Part shown: piece by piece, positions 50,801-63,461 of the stretch | How the letters are laid out: each line of letters opens with the position of its first letter | How positions within the stretch are numbered: the first letter of the stretch is position 1 | NCBI GenBank assembly: GCA_030141605.1 | Contig: JAQGDQ010000046.1 | Span: 186,001-250,000, forward strand | DNA length: 64,000 bases | Direction: 5' to 3' | Source of the DNA: Tubiluchus corallicola | Lineage: Eukaryota > Priapulida > Priapulimorpha > Priapulimorphida > Tubiluchidae | Made by a program: the position numbers and the translations under genes | Notes under the pieces: model-generated | Seen by the model: the letters and a program-made list of their open reading frames with translations, nothing else | Told to the model about the DNA's origin: nothing | Databases searched by the model: none

Positions 50801-53800
50801 GTGTATCAACAAATTGCTCCCAAAAAAACAAGATATCCTAACTGTTTAAAATAACAGCAATAACAAAGCAAAATAAATTACTTGATTGTGTAGGTTGGTG
50901 TTCTTCTTGTAAATGCTCTGTCTTCAAGTTAAGCTGGAACACTGGTAGAGCAAAGATCATCTCAGTGATGTGACCATAGTCCTTGCTCTGATGACGTGAT
51001 TTTTTGTCAAGTCCACTGGTAGCTGATTCAAGGCGTTCATACTCTACTATGGGAAACCTACTCATATCTGAAGCAAAAACAGATTAATACACTTCTGTAA
51101 GTAAGAAACAGTAAAAGGTCAGTGCAATAAAGTGAGTATAAGCTTGTTATTAAGCAATGATTAGCAATGGATATGCTTATTATTTTCTGTAACATGTAAG
51201 TTGCAGAAATAATTAGCCGCCACAGTGTGTTGACTGCTAAGGTGAATTGAAAATGTCAACAATGAAAGCCCTTAACAAATTTTCTGCATGTCAATTAAGA
51301 ATATAAAACACAAAAGAAGTTACAATTGAAAAGTTAGCAATTTTCGATAATAAAATTAAAATGTGTTTTGGCAGATAGGATTCAGTCCGTTTCCTGAAAC
51401 TGTGGTACATTTAAATGACTGGTTTCATTCAGATTCATAATGCGTAAACATTGCGCGTGAAATTGATAGAATCATTTACTACTGTTATTTCGCTTTACAC
51501 ACAATTACATAAGACACATAATGGTTGACAAGAGAACGCGCTGACAAATAAACTACATAACCTATTAACAATGCTGCTAAATTTTTCTCTATTTAATATG
51601 TACAGCCAACTCGGACTGTACGTTGTATAAGCAAATGTAAAGACAAAAAATTACTTTAAACTCGCATATCGATCATATACTTTCAGCAATGTACCTCAAA
51701 CAAACTGAAATAATTATCTATGTAAGTGGCATGTGCAAAAACTGCTTGACTCGGTCATCTAGGAAAATAATGAAGATGCCTAATTGCAGACTTAAACTTG
51801 TAAGTAGCCATTTAATCCCTAATTAAAATTCTGCATCTTCTGGTGCAGATTTCTATCACACAGATTTTGTGATTAGATAATCTTTAAAATTAGACCCTAT
51901 TGCCCACACATATAGCTGATGATGAATAGGTGGATAAAAATGTTTATAACTCCCACTAAGTCACTGAGGTTTGCAACTTACCATCAATTTCACTGGATGC
52001 AAAAGCGTAATTGAACCAATCACCCACAGCGCGAAACTGTGGTGGAATGTAATGACTTCGGGTTATACGACAAATAGTTGCCATGTCTTTGCTATGTGTA
52101 TGTTCTGTTGTGTGGTGGCCCAGTCTCAACGATAGGTTCTGAACTATGTGTGTGCTGCAAGACTCTAAAATATCGAGAATGACCAAATCTAGTGAGACAA
52201 TTATGATATAGGACTATTCCACTCTTTAATGCTCTTCAAAAAGTAAAAGTATTTCTAAGTTGTACATCTTAGTTATCACTTAATATGCAAAATATCTGGG
52301 TTCAAAAACAGTGCAGTAACAACTATACTGATAAAATAATAATGATTTTAAATAGGCAAAAACAAATGAATATATCTCCAAGGTCTTTTGACTGAACGTG
52401 ATTATGAACGACCAAAACAAACTTGTCACAAAAAACAAGTTTATAGAAAAATTAACAACTAATTGGGATAAATATTATCACTCACCACCAGCCATAACAT
52501 CCTGAGCTTCAGAGGCAAAAGCAATGTGTGGTTCTCTCAAACTAAATAGTGCCCACGATTTTGATCTAAAATTGATACCATGAAAGCATGCCAGTGAAAT
52601 ATTGTTTCCCGTCAGATCGATTGTGCCACCAAGAATGGTGCCATGCTCAGGGAGTACATTAGCGAATGTACCAAGACGGAATCCTGATACTAGCTCCAAC
52701 ACTTTCTGCCAATGTCTATGATGTCGTACAAAGTCTTCTGCATATTCTAAAAAATGAAATAATCACAAATGTTGAAACCGCAATTAAGCAAAAGATGAAA
52801 CAAATACATCCCATTTAAAAAAGTGATGCGTGTTGACCTAAATGCAATATCCCTTGGCAAGGCTCTTAGAAATGGAGAAAATAATTCTACTACATAGGTA
52901 CACACTAGTTATACATTATTAACTGTGACATTAATGATATATGTTAACTAGTGATATAAGAAAGGAGCAGTGAGATACACATAGTTAAGTGAACTCATCT
53001 GGTCGATGATATTAGGAGGAGATCAGCAGCAATGAAATCACTTGAAGATGAAAAACTTTCATATAATTAACAGAAGGACTGAAAAAACTGTATAGAAGTA
53101 GAAATTTTTATATGACCTAATAAAAGGAAATAAAAAAATGATATACCAAGATCTTCTCTTCAATTAATCATAATTATAAAACATAAGCCCTTCTTGAAAA
53201 TGATGGTTTTGAGGACTGATCAATACCTCGTTTTTTAACAATCCTGTTACTGTGCTGAGAGTCGCTTAAAATAAATTGGTTTAGCAAGGCATGATCAAAA
53301 ATGAAGTAAAATACTAGGGAATGTGTAGAATCATACAGTAACAAACAATAAAAAGAGAAGTTTATTTGGCACATAAGGGCAACACGTAACTTAATGTGAA
53401 CTGCTAATGACAACACGCTTGCCAAATTTGAGTGGAATCGTTTTTTTAAATTTAAATCCTTTTCAACCAACTCCTATAATATTCATTGTTGTGATAATGT
53501 TGTACAACCTTATGAATTCTTTGAAAAGCACAAAAACTTATTAACAAACCATCAGCAATAGTGGACAACTTTCGTCGTGTTCTAATAGACCTAGCTGTCG
53601 ATGTCCTGGGCTGCCAGACAGTTAAAACTCTTTTGCTACTATCAAACTGTTGATTGAAAAACTCCTCTAGTTTGTTTGTCATACGAAGCAAATCAGCTGT
53701 CGTTGAACGAGAGATCATTAGATGGAGCTGGTCCCAGTGAAGGTCACCAATAACAAATATGTGTGCATTCCTAAATGATAAAGATTGTGAGACTTCACAT

Positions 53801-56800
53801 AAAAATCCACTTTGCCTGCTCACCATTATTAAAAAGAATGCAAGACAACTGGAAAATTGCTGCTTATAAAAATTACACTGTTCAAACAAGTGACCAAAGG
53901 ATAAGTTTTTAAAATGACATTTTTAACTTTGTAATTAAATTTCCCATTATCAAAATTTTTACACAAACAAGGCTAACTGAAATCACAAACAAATAATTTA
54001 TATCAAACGTGTGTTATCAACAGAGTAAAAAAGACGAAAATATAATTTAAAGATGTACAGAACGGTTTGAAAACCCAGGCAACATACATCATATCGCAAA
54101 TAAATCTTACACATACAGATAATTTAACTACCCGTACCATTTTTCATAGTTTCCATAAATATGACTATTCTTTATTGATTACAAAATACTACCACACCGT
54201 GGCACACTCATTTGAAAAAAATGCATATAACTATTGGTTGGTATGATCACTAAAAAATAAGAAACCTTAAATCTTCTATGTTATCTATAAAATACCTTTT
54301 TGTTGCTGAAAGTTCTTTATCTTCTATTGGTGAACTAACACACCATTCATCATTTACTAACACATTTAATGAACTGATGCGAACCATTAATACACTTGAT
54401 CCCATGTAGTCCAACTTCGATTCCAGTGCCCGCAATGACACACCTAGTTTATGATATGGCTCCATGCCAACATCTTCTTTTACGTGTGCTGTATGTTACA
54501 CAATAAAAAATTGAAAGTCCTTTTATTTAAATGTTCAATGACAAACAAAACAAAACGTTTCTAGCAAACCTCAAGTAAACCTCAATTTGAAAAACAATTA
54601 GAGTAGCAACACGTGAAAAGAGATTGGCAACTTAACTTGAAGCAATAAAATCGGATGTTGTGCAGGACTATTTTAACTTTTCCATCGATTAGAATCACAA
54701 GCATATAATCATGTCTCAACAAAGCACAATAGACTTCAACGCAGAATTTACAGGAACGCATGAAAAACTGTAAAAAATATGTACCGTAACAATATAATTC
54801 AGATAATCCTATGGTACCACCCACAATACCACCTTTCCCATCAACAGTTGATGTACCTAAACCCATGGAAGCAAATAAATTCTTATGCCCTCGACTGCCA
54901 ATAGAAAAACGACCTTGAGATTTCAAGTCTTTGGTCAGCCATCTGAAATACATGCAAAACATTTTAAAAAATGTTCATCAGTATATTAGTTTAAGAAATA
55001 ACAAGTTTGCTTCCCAACAAAATTAAACATATTTGCCTTTGAAATGTGATCTAAGTACAGTCAAACCTCGTTATAACATCCCACTTTATAATTCCAACCA
55101 TACTTATTGCCCAGACTTTTGGCAAAACAAAGTGTCTCTATTTGCTGGCAAAACAAAGTGTCTCTATTTGCATAGACATATATGCATTAATGTACCTGTT
55201 ATAATACTAAAGTCACTTAACGCCAATTTTTTTTGCAGTCCCAAATTAGGCATTGTAAAGAAGTTTGACACTAATATGAAAAAGCTTAAGATTGCATGAG
55301 CAACACCTGTTATTCACAATCATAGGTCATAAAGTCACTTGAAATCCCTGACTATTCATCACAAGCAATGCAGTTCAAGAATACTCGCCATTACACGAGA
55401 TTTCTCCTGATTACTGGTTATTCATGATTAGATGAGATTGATCAAAGGTCATACGTGTAATTTATGATTACCAACAATAGTATGATTATTCGGTTTAATC
55501 AAGTTTAATCTTTGATTATCAACAATAACCTTACTCACGTGCAATTCCCCATTACGTTCCCCATATTCATATGAATCTCAAGCCTCGCCAGATTCACTGC
55601 AAATAGAACCAGAGTTTCCCATATTTTGCTGGATTTAGGGGGGTGAGCTCCGACAGTCAAATGGCGACGCGCTGTCACATCAGTAGCAGCCTCAGTAGGC
55701 TTTAAAACGGTACCCTTTTCTGAAGCAACTTCGTGCCTCTTTTCTTCTTGTTTTTGTTCTTCTTCACCAATCTTTTTTGATTTTATAACTGGTTGTGATA
55801 AGCGAGTTGTTTGGGGTATAGAATCTGAAACATTAACAACAGCATACCAGCACTACTTCCCTCATAGATGGAAAAATGAACTACAGCAAAGAATAAATTC
55901 CTAGTTTTTGCTATTATTACTTTAGATGAGATTTTACCGGAATAAACTGAAACTACGTACTAATTAAAAAAAAAACAGATATAACAAACATATTAAAGAA
56001 AATGGGAAATCCAAGGTGCTGAAGAATCTAGTATAAATTATTGGAATAAAAGTTATTTTTATTTTATTGCTGGTGTTGACATTTTTAGTGAGAATCTAAC
56101 AGAGCATAATGTAGACATAAGAACAAAGGTGAATTGTTTAACACCATTAATTGTAACCTGGAAGGCTTTTGCAAATTTGTGAATCAGTAAGGTGCAGTGG
56201 CTTCATGTCCATCCCATGGTAGTACGAGGCCACTGACATTTTTAGTGAGAATCTAACAGAGCATAATGTAGACATAAGAACAAAGGTGAATTGTTTAACA
56301 CCATTAATTGTAACCTGGAAGGCTTTTGCAAATTTGTGAATCAGTAAGGTGCAGTGGCTTCATGTCCATCCCCATGGTAGTACGAGGCCACTGATCAGAA
56401 GAGCCTCGCCGATGAGACCGCCTACTCATCTCTCCTGGCAGTTCACATTTTGTGTAGAAATAGGTAAGATCGCTTTCTACAGATGATCCGGAAGAAACAC
56501 TGCTGGTCTCATCTACACAAAACAGTCGAAACGTAAACTCAGATCCTTAGTTACATAATTACCAATTTCCTATACAATGAATGATTTTTAGTTAATCAAT
56601 TAATCAATTAGCTGGCAATTAACTCATTTACACAGATGTTTTAATTGCAACTAGCCAGAATTAATACACTTTGTGGTTAGGTATAAGTGATGCCCAAATG
56701 TACAAGAGTATAGGTGGTGCTGTTTGATTGTGCATGGTGGAAGGATGGATTCAGGCCTTCTCTGTCCAGTGGTGGGTTCATATCTTAGATGATTAGAGCA

Positions 56801-59800
56801 AGTGGGCATAATCCATTGGCCTCAGGCACAAGTCCCGATATATTCACAATTTTTTAGCATTATCTCTTTCTGTAAAAAATTTGTCATAAGACTAATTGTT
56901 GCATATTCTAACTGTAAAGTTCATATATTCTGACTAACCACAGTACTCCTTGAATGGATTAATTGTCAGGTAATTTAAAATTCATTAACTAAAAGGTAAT
57001 GGTTAGCAGTGGTATAGATGGTTGTGTTTCACTGTATCTGCTATACAGCTGAGAACTGCTAAGATAGATAGAACAAGTGAAAATGTATACACGATTTTTT
57101 AGCATCATCTCTTTCTGCGACAAATTTGTCATAAAACAAATTGTTTTCAAATGATTTTTGACAAACTATTTGATGATACAGAATTTCGACAAAATTTTTT
57201 AGTTCTACAACTTTGGATTAACATTTAAGATGTTGTATTCAGGAGCATAACAGCGGGCGAGTTACACTTGGATTTCATTAGAACTCTTCTGTACACTAAT
57301 CAATTCTCATAGAAATAGGCACACTGACAGGTAAAAGAACTGTTTCCTAAAACGCCATTTCACAAAAGAGAATCTGCCACAATCTAATGAAACCATCAAA
57401 ACAATCTCCATTCAAAGTCTTAGTATAACAGTATGGATAAAGTAACAGTATACTTTATTATGAATTTTAAATAACACGTATAATATATATATATGGGAAA
57501 CCTTCTGAAGAATATACTGTCACTCCACCACTTTGGTCTCCCAGAAACATGCGACGAGCAATGCTACGCCGATACCAAGCTTTTGGAAAGGCAAGAATTT
57601 CTGTCAGCCTCCTCATGTCATACTTAAACGATGCATAGCCAATGTCACATACAGCTAAAGAAAAATATTTGCTTGCTTAACATAAAAGTTTGAAATGCAA
57701 GGATCAAAATACAATACAGCACACTTGTGAGGAATGTCTTTTAGCAAACTTGAAGACGAATGTAAAGTGTTATTATGCAATCGAGAACTTACTAGAGAAC
57801 TTAATGATTGCTCTGTGTTTTGTTGATGGAGATCGGCCTGTCAAGCCATCTGACATCGCACTTTTGGAAGTGCAAGCCTCTTCTATCTTCCGACTACGTG
57901 ATATATTGACCTAAGCAAAAATGAAATGAAAACACAATTTAGATGTAGCACATTCAGGGTGTAATCTTGAGTAACCAGCCACCTACTGCCTATAAAGTAA
58001 AAGTTATGGAAAAATATTGATGTAGGAGACCATAAAAGATAAAAAAGAACAGAATATGTCTTCAAAATGCAACTTGGCTATAATACAAATCTTGGAATTC
58101 CTAGATTTTAAATTTCTAAGAATTAAACAAATGCAACATTTGCCATTAACGAACTTACCTCTGAATTAAATAAATATTCAAAATGACAATCTAACTTATT
58201 ACAGTTTAATAATAATAATGTTTACTGTCAATTCCTCGCTTCAAAACTTCATAATAAAAAAATATAAAAGCAGCTTTACTCACTTTCACAAATTCCACGT
58301 TAAGGCTCAGAGAATCTTTCCGGACCATATCTATGTAAGGGGACGCATGTTCTTGCTTTTTGCCTGCAACACCTAGTGCCACCTATATACAAGCATGATT
58401 ATCAATAAGGCTAAAAATATAAAAAATTCAAGATAAAATCTTGAAGCAACCAAAAAAAACCAAGCAAAACTTATTAGTGCCTTGTATTTCTTTGTAAAAA
58501 GAATTACAAAGCAGATGCCTTAATGAAAATAATACATGAAACTGTCTGAAATATAGTCAGTACTAATTTAGCTGCGCTTACAGTAAATCAACCAAGTGTG
58601 TAGTTTCTTGAGCAATTTTGTAAAACATGGTCAAATAAATCACTAATAAACTGTGGTGTCAGTGCCAAATACTAACAGATGATATAAATTTGTTATCTTC
58701 AATTTACATTTTTTATGTTTATAAAACGTGTTTGTATTACACAAAATACCTCATGCAAGACTGTTAAATTTTTGTTTAATTTTACTTTAATTTAACTTTG
58801 CCATAAATAATGCCAAAAAAAAGTACGTTAACGTAACAGGTGGGTTGTTAGCACCTGGATTTTGTCCAAATGAGACTATCAGTTCACAGTTTTATGAATT
58901 ATTAAACCTGTTAATTGCTTGCCGGATTTTCACAATGCAATTAATTATTTAATCTTTACTGTATGTTAAGGTGTATTGTAAACATAATAGGCTATACAGG
59001 AATGATTTAAAGTCATGTAAAGTTACCGGTTTGCATAGTAGACTTAATGTTACAAGCTATTAACTTTGTAACTAGTCATAAAGTGATTCTTCAATTTCTA
59101 CTAAACTAATTTCTCTAGTACATATCGATATAAGCTTGTTCAGGGAGTTTCTCCCTAGAAAACAATTATTATGTGTTACAGGGGATATACCTAATTTCCC
59201 ATTTGTCTAGGCAAAGCAGTTAGTATGCACAATGTAACAACTAAAATGCTAGAGCAGATGATGTAAAAAGTTGTTTATTTATAGTTAAAACCGTGATATT
59301 GTATACTACCCATAATGTGACATCTAACCAAGTTATCATCTATCATCATTTCTTAAGCACAATTAACTATAGTTTATAAAACCATAAATAACGAATTGAC
59401 TTTCTCAACCCCTTGTGCAGAATTGTTAAATTTTTAAGCTGTTGGTTTCTATATCAGCATAGTAAATAAGTAGGTCACTGCAATAGCTGGGTTATTTAGT
59501 GCCTCCATTTTGTGCAAATGAGATGGTCATTTTAGAATTTGAGGAACATTACACATTCAAAGACATCATACAAAAAATGCACTAACAGAGCTACCCAGTG
59601 GATTGTATTTTCAAGGGGCACTTACCTTTTTTCCTGCACCACCATACGGGTGGAATATATACATAGAAAAGTCAGCCAGGCTAGCCGTAATGCTGATGCC
59701 ACCACCACCTACAGTAGTGCCACCAGTGGAAGAATCTTGACTTAGGCTAGTACTGAACGAACCCCGACTGTTACCACTGCTGGTACGCGCACGTTGTCCC

Positions 59801-62800
59801 TTACTTGTATCTACATAACAAAAAAAAACTGTGTCAAATTCAACAAATTACATATGACGTACATTTTTAATACTTCCTGCACGTGCAGTGGAAAATTGCA
59901 AAATTGAGAAACAAAAAAGATTATGACATCATATTCCTGGTCCACAACTTCCGACCTAGAAGCCCCCAGCTCTGGAACTTAATGAGGCCCCTTACTGGAT
60001 TCGCACGTCACCTGGTTCTCGAGTTTTGACACTAGAATTACTGTACATTAAGCGGAGGGTATTGAATAAGAAAATCATATTGCAATATATCGCGATATTC
60101 TTGCACAATGCAATATGTATTGTGATGTATTGCCATTTTTAAAGGAAATATAAGTCAATATGTAGAGAGTGATGCACAATGCAGGAGAGTGATGCACAAA
60201 CGCAAGCAGCACATTTCAAAATTTCACTTCCCCGCAGTGCAGCTCTCATTAGTATACATGAAGTGTGCATTGTTCAGTTCTGGTAAGCTTTAGCAGTTCA
60301 GTTTGTTGAAAGTGTAATGATTTGGGAGCTCGTAGTTTAGGTGGTTCTTGCTAATGTATCTACAATTGCCCAATTGCCAAAATCACCTAAATTGCAAATA
60401 TGCTATAACCTGAATCAAAATTTGTGAATTTGATGAACTGATTTAAACTGAGATTGAATGAGAATCTTACATAATAGCTCAGTGGTTTGCAAATTTTGTA
60501 ACAATATTGTCCAGTCAAAAGACATTAGGTAAATTGTCAAGGTGCTCCTAGTGTAATGATGACCTCAAGCAGTTACTGATTAACCTTAAAAAACAGTTTT
60601 AAAATATTTAATGAAATGATCATATTTGTTACACGTTGCAGGATTATAAGTTTTCGCTGTGAATTGAAGCAGCACAGTGAAAAATGCAATAACCAGAAGG
60701 GCCACTCTTGCTCAGAGACCCTTCAGCGCTTACTGGGAAAGCCAGCATGGTAGTTACAGCCCAGGGCAATCTGTCAACATCCCCAAAAAAACTGGTTCAA
60801 TGTCTAGAATTGTGAAGACACATAAATGCATCTTAAAAACATCCTAAAACAAAACAAAATACAAATTATAAATTATAGTATGATACAAACTTTTGACATT
60901 TGAAAAAGATGTCTCATGTGATATATTAGCACTGGACAAAGCATCGCCCGTCTCATCGGTCTTCTTTGATGACACAACAAGATCCACTGAGGGCAGCCTA
61001 AAAAAATCAACAATGGCGATTAGCATACTGGCAAAGTGATAACTTATTCATGATGATCACACCTCACACCTGGTTTGCAAAGCTGTGTATGTGATGGCAT
61101 GGCTCCTTTAAACAAATAAATCACATGACATTTCAAAATCAAAACAGAAAAGTACGATACGATCGTTATGTAATGAGGGCATAGCTTGAAAAGCCAGATT
61201 GCTGAAAGTGCAATAGGACTTATGGCAAACTCACAGCCAATAAAAAGGACTTAGAATCTCATACATACAGTCACTATGATGTAAAACCTCTTAAGTAATG
61301 AAATTAAAACTATTCATATAGGACCTTATTCGCTATATAATAATTAACTTATACCAGACTGCCAGACATACTATTTCAGGCAGAAGCAATAGGTCTCTAG
61401 CTAAAAACACTGCATTTGTAGCACTCGTCTTCACAACTTTATTAATGCAGTATTGATTTTTTTGCTTAACTTATAATGTTAAGCTTGCTGTATCATAAGG
61501 AACTAATAGGTACAAATAGTAGGTGATGCTACAAGTAGTAGCAGAAACTAAAATGGCCTTGAATAAGATAGGTATCATAGTAATCTTACACTTAAACTTT
61601 ATGGTACATATTGATTTCAAATTTTACAAAAAGAATCTGATTTCATGTATTAAGACACTTTCATGCTCGTTCAGAATTTGTACTCTTTCACCAGCAACAC
61701 ATCCAGTCTTTTCTAATTCACTTAAGTACAGTGTTTCTGGAGAAACTCTCAATGTACATTTATGGAAGACAAAAGTATGGATCTACTAAAATTACAGCAA
61801 AATCTATGTCGAGTTTGTTGTTTATGAATTAATTAATATAACTTTTAAACTACTTGAAATGCAAAACATTGACAGGTACATTCTAAAACACTGACATAGG
61901 CATTTTGTTTCAGTTTTAACGTTTGTTAGCCTAGTAACTCCTTCCTAGTAACTTAAAGCTTACCACAGTAACACGGAGACAAGAAGAGAATTAAAAACAC
62001 ACTAAAAATCTTACAACATGCAGTACAGAATAGGACTAAACAATGACTAATCATCATTTAGTGAACAACTGACTGATTACCTCAACAAGCATTCGACACG
62101 GGAAACTGGAAGGCAGCTAAATCGAAATACACTAGGCTGAACCCTCAGGTAGACGACGACATCAACAGGAAATGATGCGTAGACATAGTTGCCATCAGAT
62201 ACTAATGATGCAGATGATGCTTCCATGTTGAAAACACTTCCTACAGCTTCGCTGGCTAATGAAGATAAAAGCTGGCTGCATTAATGTGAATAACTGTTAC
62301 AAAAAGCTTAACTATAATAACAATTTATGTGAAGGTTATGTAATATCATTTGCAGAGACAACTTTGTGCAAAATATTCTAAATGCAAAGGTTTGTATACA
62401 ATAACGGACTAAGACTAAATAATGACTAATCATCATTTAGTGAAAAACTACTTAAACAAGCATTCGACAAGTTTGGAATAAAAAATGTAAGTATCACCAA
62501 GTTTATATAAATGCTGTATATTATATACATACACATAATATTCTTATACAACAAGAAACAAAAGTCTTGTTAGACAAAGTGAAGTTCAGCACAATACTCA
62601 TGCCACATAAATGACAATTTCTACTCTTTTTACAAAAAGCAAAAAAACATTTCCGGTGCCTTTGCGATTTATGTACTTACTTTGTGGAATGGCAGGCTTT
62701 TGCACTGTGCCACCTTGTTGTAAAGGAAACACGTCCAGTGCTTCTTCCAAGAAATCTAGCAATGTCGGGCTAATAAATGTTTCCTGTAAGACCACAGTTA

Positions 62801-63461
62801 TAAAATACTTCATACGTACCAAAGACATAGTTTTTTTGAACCTGAGGGCAGGCCATTATTATCTTAGAACCTACATAGGTCAGCAAAACTAAGACGTCAA
62901 CTAGTTACTTTTGGAGTGACCTATCTTTTAAAACAAAAATGATATCTATAGCAACTTATTAGGATGTTCTTGTTAAGAAGCATATAAAGCTAGCATGAGA
63001 ACAAGGCAATTCAACTTACAAAGTGTTCCGCATACGATAGTATATGATCAGGCTTTATAATACGTAACAAATCGGGAACAACAAAAATTGTAAACTCGGT
63101 TGTTGGAAAAAACAATTTCATAATGCTTTGCACAGAGAATTAGAAGCAAAAACATGACTGAGGCTCGTTCATCATATTTGCACCCATTTGGGGAACAGAC
63201 ACACCTCCTTCGAATATACCCACATCCCTCTTGACATACCTCTACAGTTTGTAGACTCAACCAAGCATACAAATTTGCCCTTTTCATGCCGCTCTTCCGA
63301 CTGAGTCCTGACAGTGCTGCTGAACTGCAAGTTCTTTGTAAAGACAGGTTTTCTGTAGGTACTGATGAAATAAGATGGCCTGCATTAGTTGGTAAGGGCT
63401 GTGCAGGTAAACCCAACATTGCTGTAGGTTCTGTCGAAGCCGTTTTAGAATTGTAGTGCAC
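47804..63461 (-). CDS. BLTP1: BLTP1 (KIAA1109/tweek/FSA) bridge-like lipid transfer protein, C-terminal 1180 codons, 5' end beyond the window
   Basis: Giant tube-shaped protein that moves bulk phospholipid between membranes at contact sites and acts in endocytic membrane recycling. Exons (high to low): 63240-63461, 63020-63094, 62681-62783, 62081-62255, 60891-60997, 59626-59810, 58284-58382, 57793-57910, 57502-57654, 56315-56512, 55539-55824, 54785-54942, 54296-54488, 53472-53770, 52486-52746, 51982-52188, 50882-51067, 49583-49711, 48829-48970, 48224-48356, 47804-47917; every junction agrees in phase and the sum is 3543 nt. Diagnostic stretches: CLPVSRVECLLRLPSVDLV, ASLADFSMYIFHPYGG, FPKAWYRRSIARRMFLGDQ, KGGIVGGTIGLSELY, PKPRVEYSFVTDFEDHILV and GVDYILQKLGF before ARTTIPKWIQRGFMDP: this is the FSA_C region. 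The exons at 63020-63094 and 56315-56512 rest on open frame, splice signals and phase rather than remembered homology. The tail (DEEKAKEKSKQTSANE) is hydrophilic. Confidence 0.95.
55058..55271. mobile_element. pogo/Tigger-like miniature transposon, copy 2 (214 bp)
   Basis: In a BLTP1 intron. TA flanks (55056-55057, 55272-55273); left CAGTCAAACCTCGTTATAAC, right inverted GTGTCAAACTTCTTTACAA. The AAACCTCGTTATAA core is the classical Tigger-type terminus. The block GGCAAAACAAAGTGTCTCTA is repeated twice in tandem (about 55111-55153), which makes it longer than its relative at 22471-22646. Confidence 0.8.
56078..56392 (-). repeat. 157-bp tandem duplication covering the end of a BLTP1 exon, its donor and intron start
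   Basis: Copies 56078-56234 and 56235-56392 are nearly identical; the obvious difference is one extra C in the right copy (CATCCCCATGG against CATCCCATGG). In transcript direction the right copy contains the genuine end of the exon 56315-56512, and the left copy lies downstream in the intron. Confidence 0.97.
56158..56232 (-). CDS. candidate 75-nt duplicated cassette exon of BLTP1
   Basis: On the minus strand the left copy of the duplication has an AG acceptor at the junction (TCTCACTAAAAATGTCAG), followed by 75 nt and the donor GTTACA identical to that of the parental exon. It enters and leaves in phase 1. Because this copy lacks one base in the ATGGGG/ATGGG run, splicing from phase 1 brings it into the parental frame, giving VASYYHGMDMKPLHLTDS and onward to KSLP. 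Unless spliced this way, the missing base would put it out of frame. Use in mRNA is unknown. Confidence 0.4.
56844..57146. repeat. diverged direct repeat in a BLTP1 intron
   Basis: The block around ATTTTTTAGCATTATCTCTT (56844-56900) recurs with few changes at 57089-57146, about 245 bp away, and a GAACAAGTG/GAGCAAGTG block precedes each. It may be a decayed SINE-like tail duplicated in place. Confidence 0.5.
58720..59535. repeat. diverged direct repeat in the BLTP1 intron 58383-59625
   Basis: Blocks CAAGACTGTTAAATTTTTG, TTAGCACCTGGATTTTGTCCA and AAATGAGACTATCA near 58755-58880 recur as CAGAATTGTTAAATTTTTAA, TTAGTGCCTCCATTTTGTGC and AAATGAGATGGTCA near 59418-59530. The rest of this intron shows nothing else to me. 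Confidence 0.45.
61641..61790 (-). other. protein-like open frame inside a BLTP1 intron, unassigned
   Basis: The minus strand has an open frame reading TLRVSPETLYLSELEKTG and then CVAGERVQILNEHESVLIHE. It could form a phase 2 to phase 2 exon using AG before AGTTTCTCCAG and the donor GTAAAATT. But insertion here would split the run CLLR|LPSVDLV that is contiguous in the animal orthologue, so it is probably not a constitutive BLTP1 exon. It may be an alternative exon, a gene fragment or chance. Confidence 0.2.
62031..62469 (-). repeat. decayed duplication of a BLTP1 exon end with its donor and intron start
   Basis: The segment 62031-62098 (18 nt of the end of exon 62081-62255, the donor and about 45 nt of intron) matches 62413-62469: GACTAATCATCATTTAGTGA and CAAGCATTCGACA occur in both in the same order. 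The copy lies upstream of the exon in transcript direction and has substitutions and a short deletion around the donor (now AAG|TAGTTT), so it looks non-functional. Confidence 0.8.
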
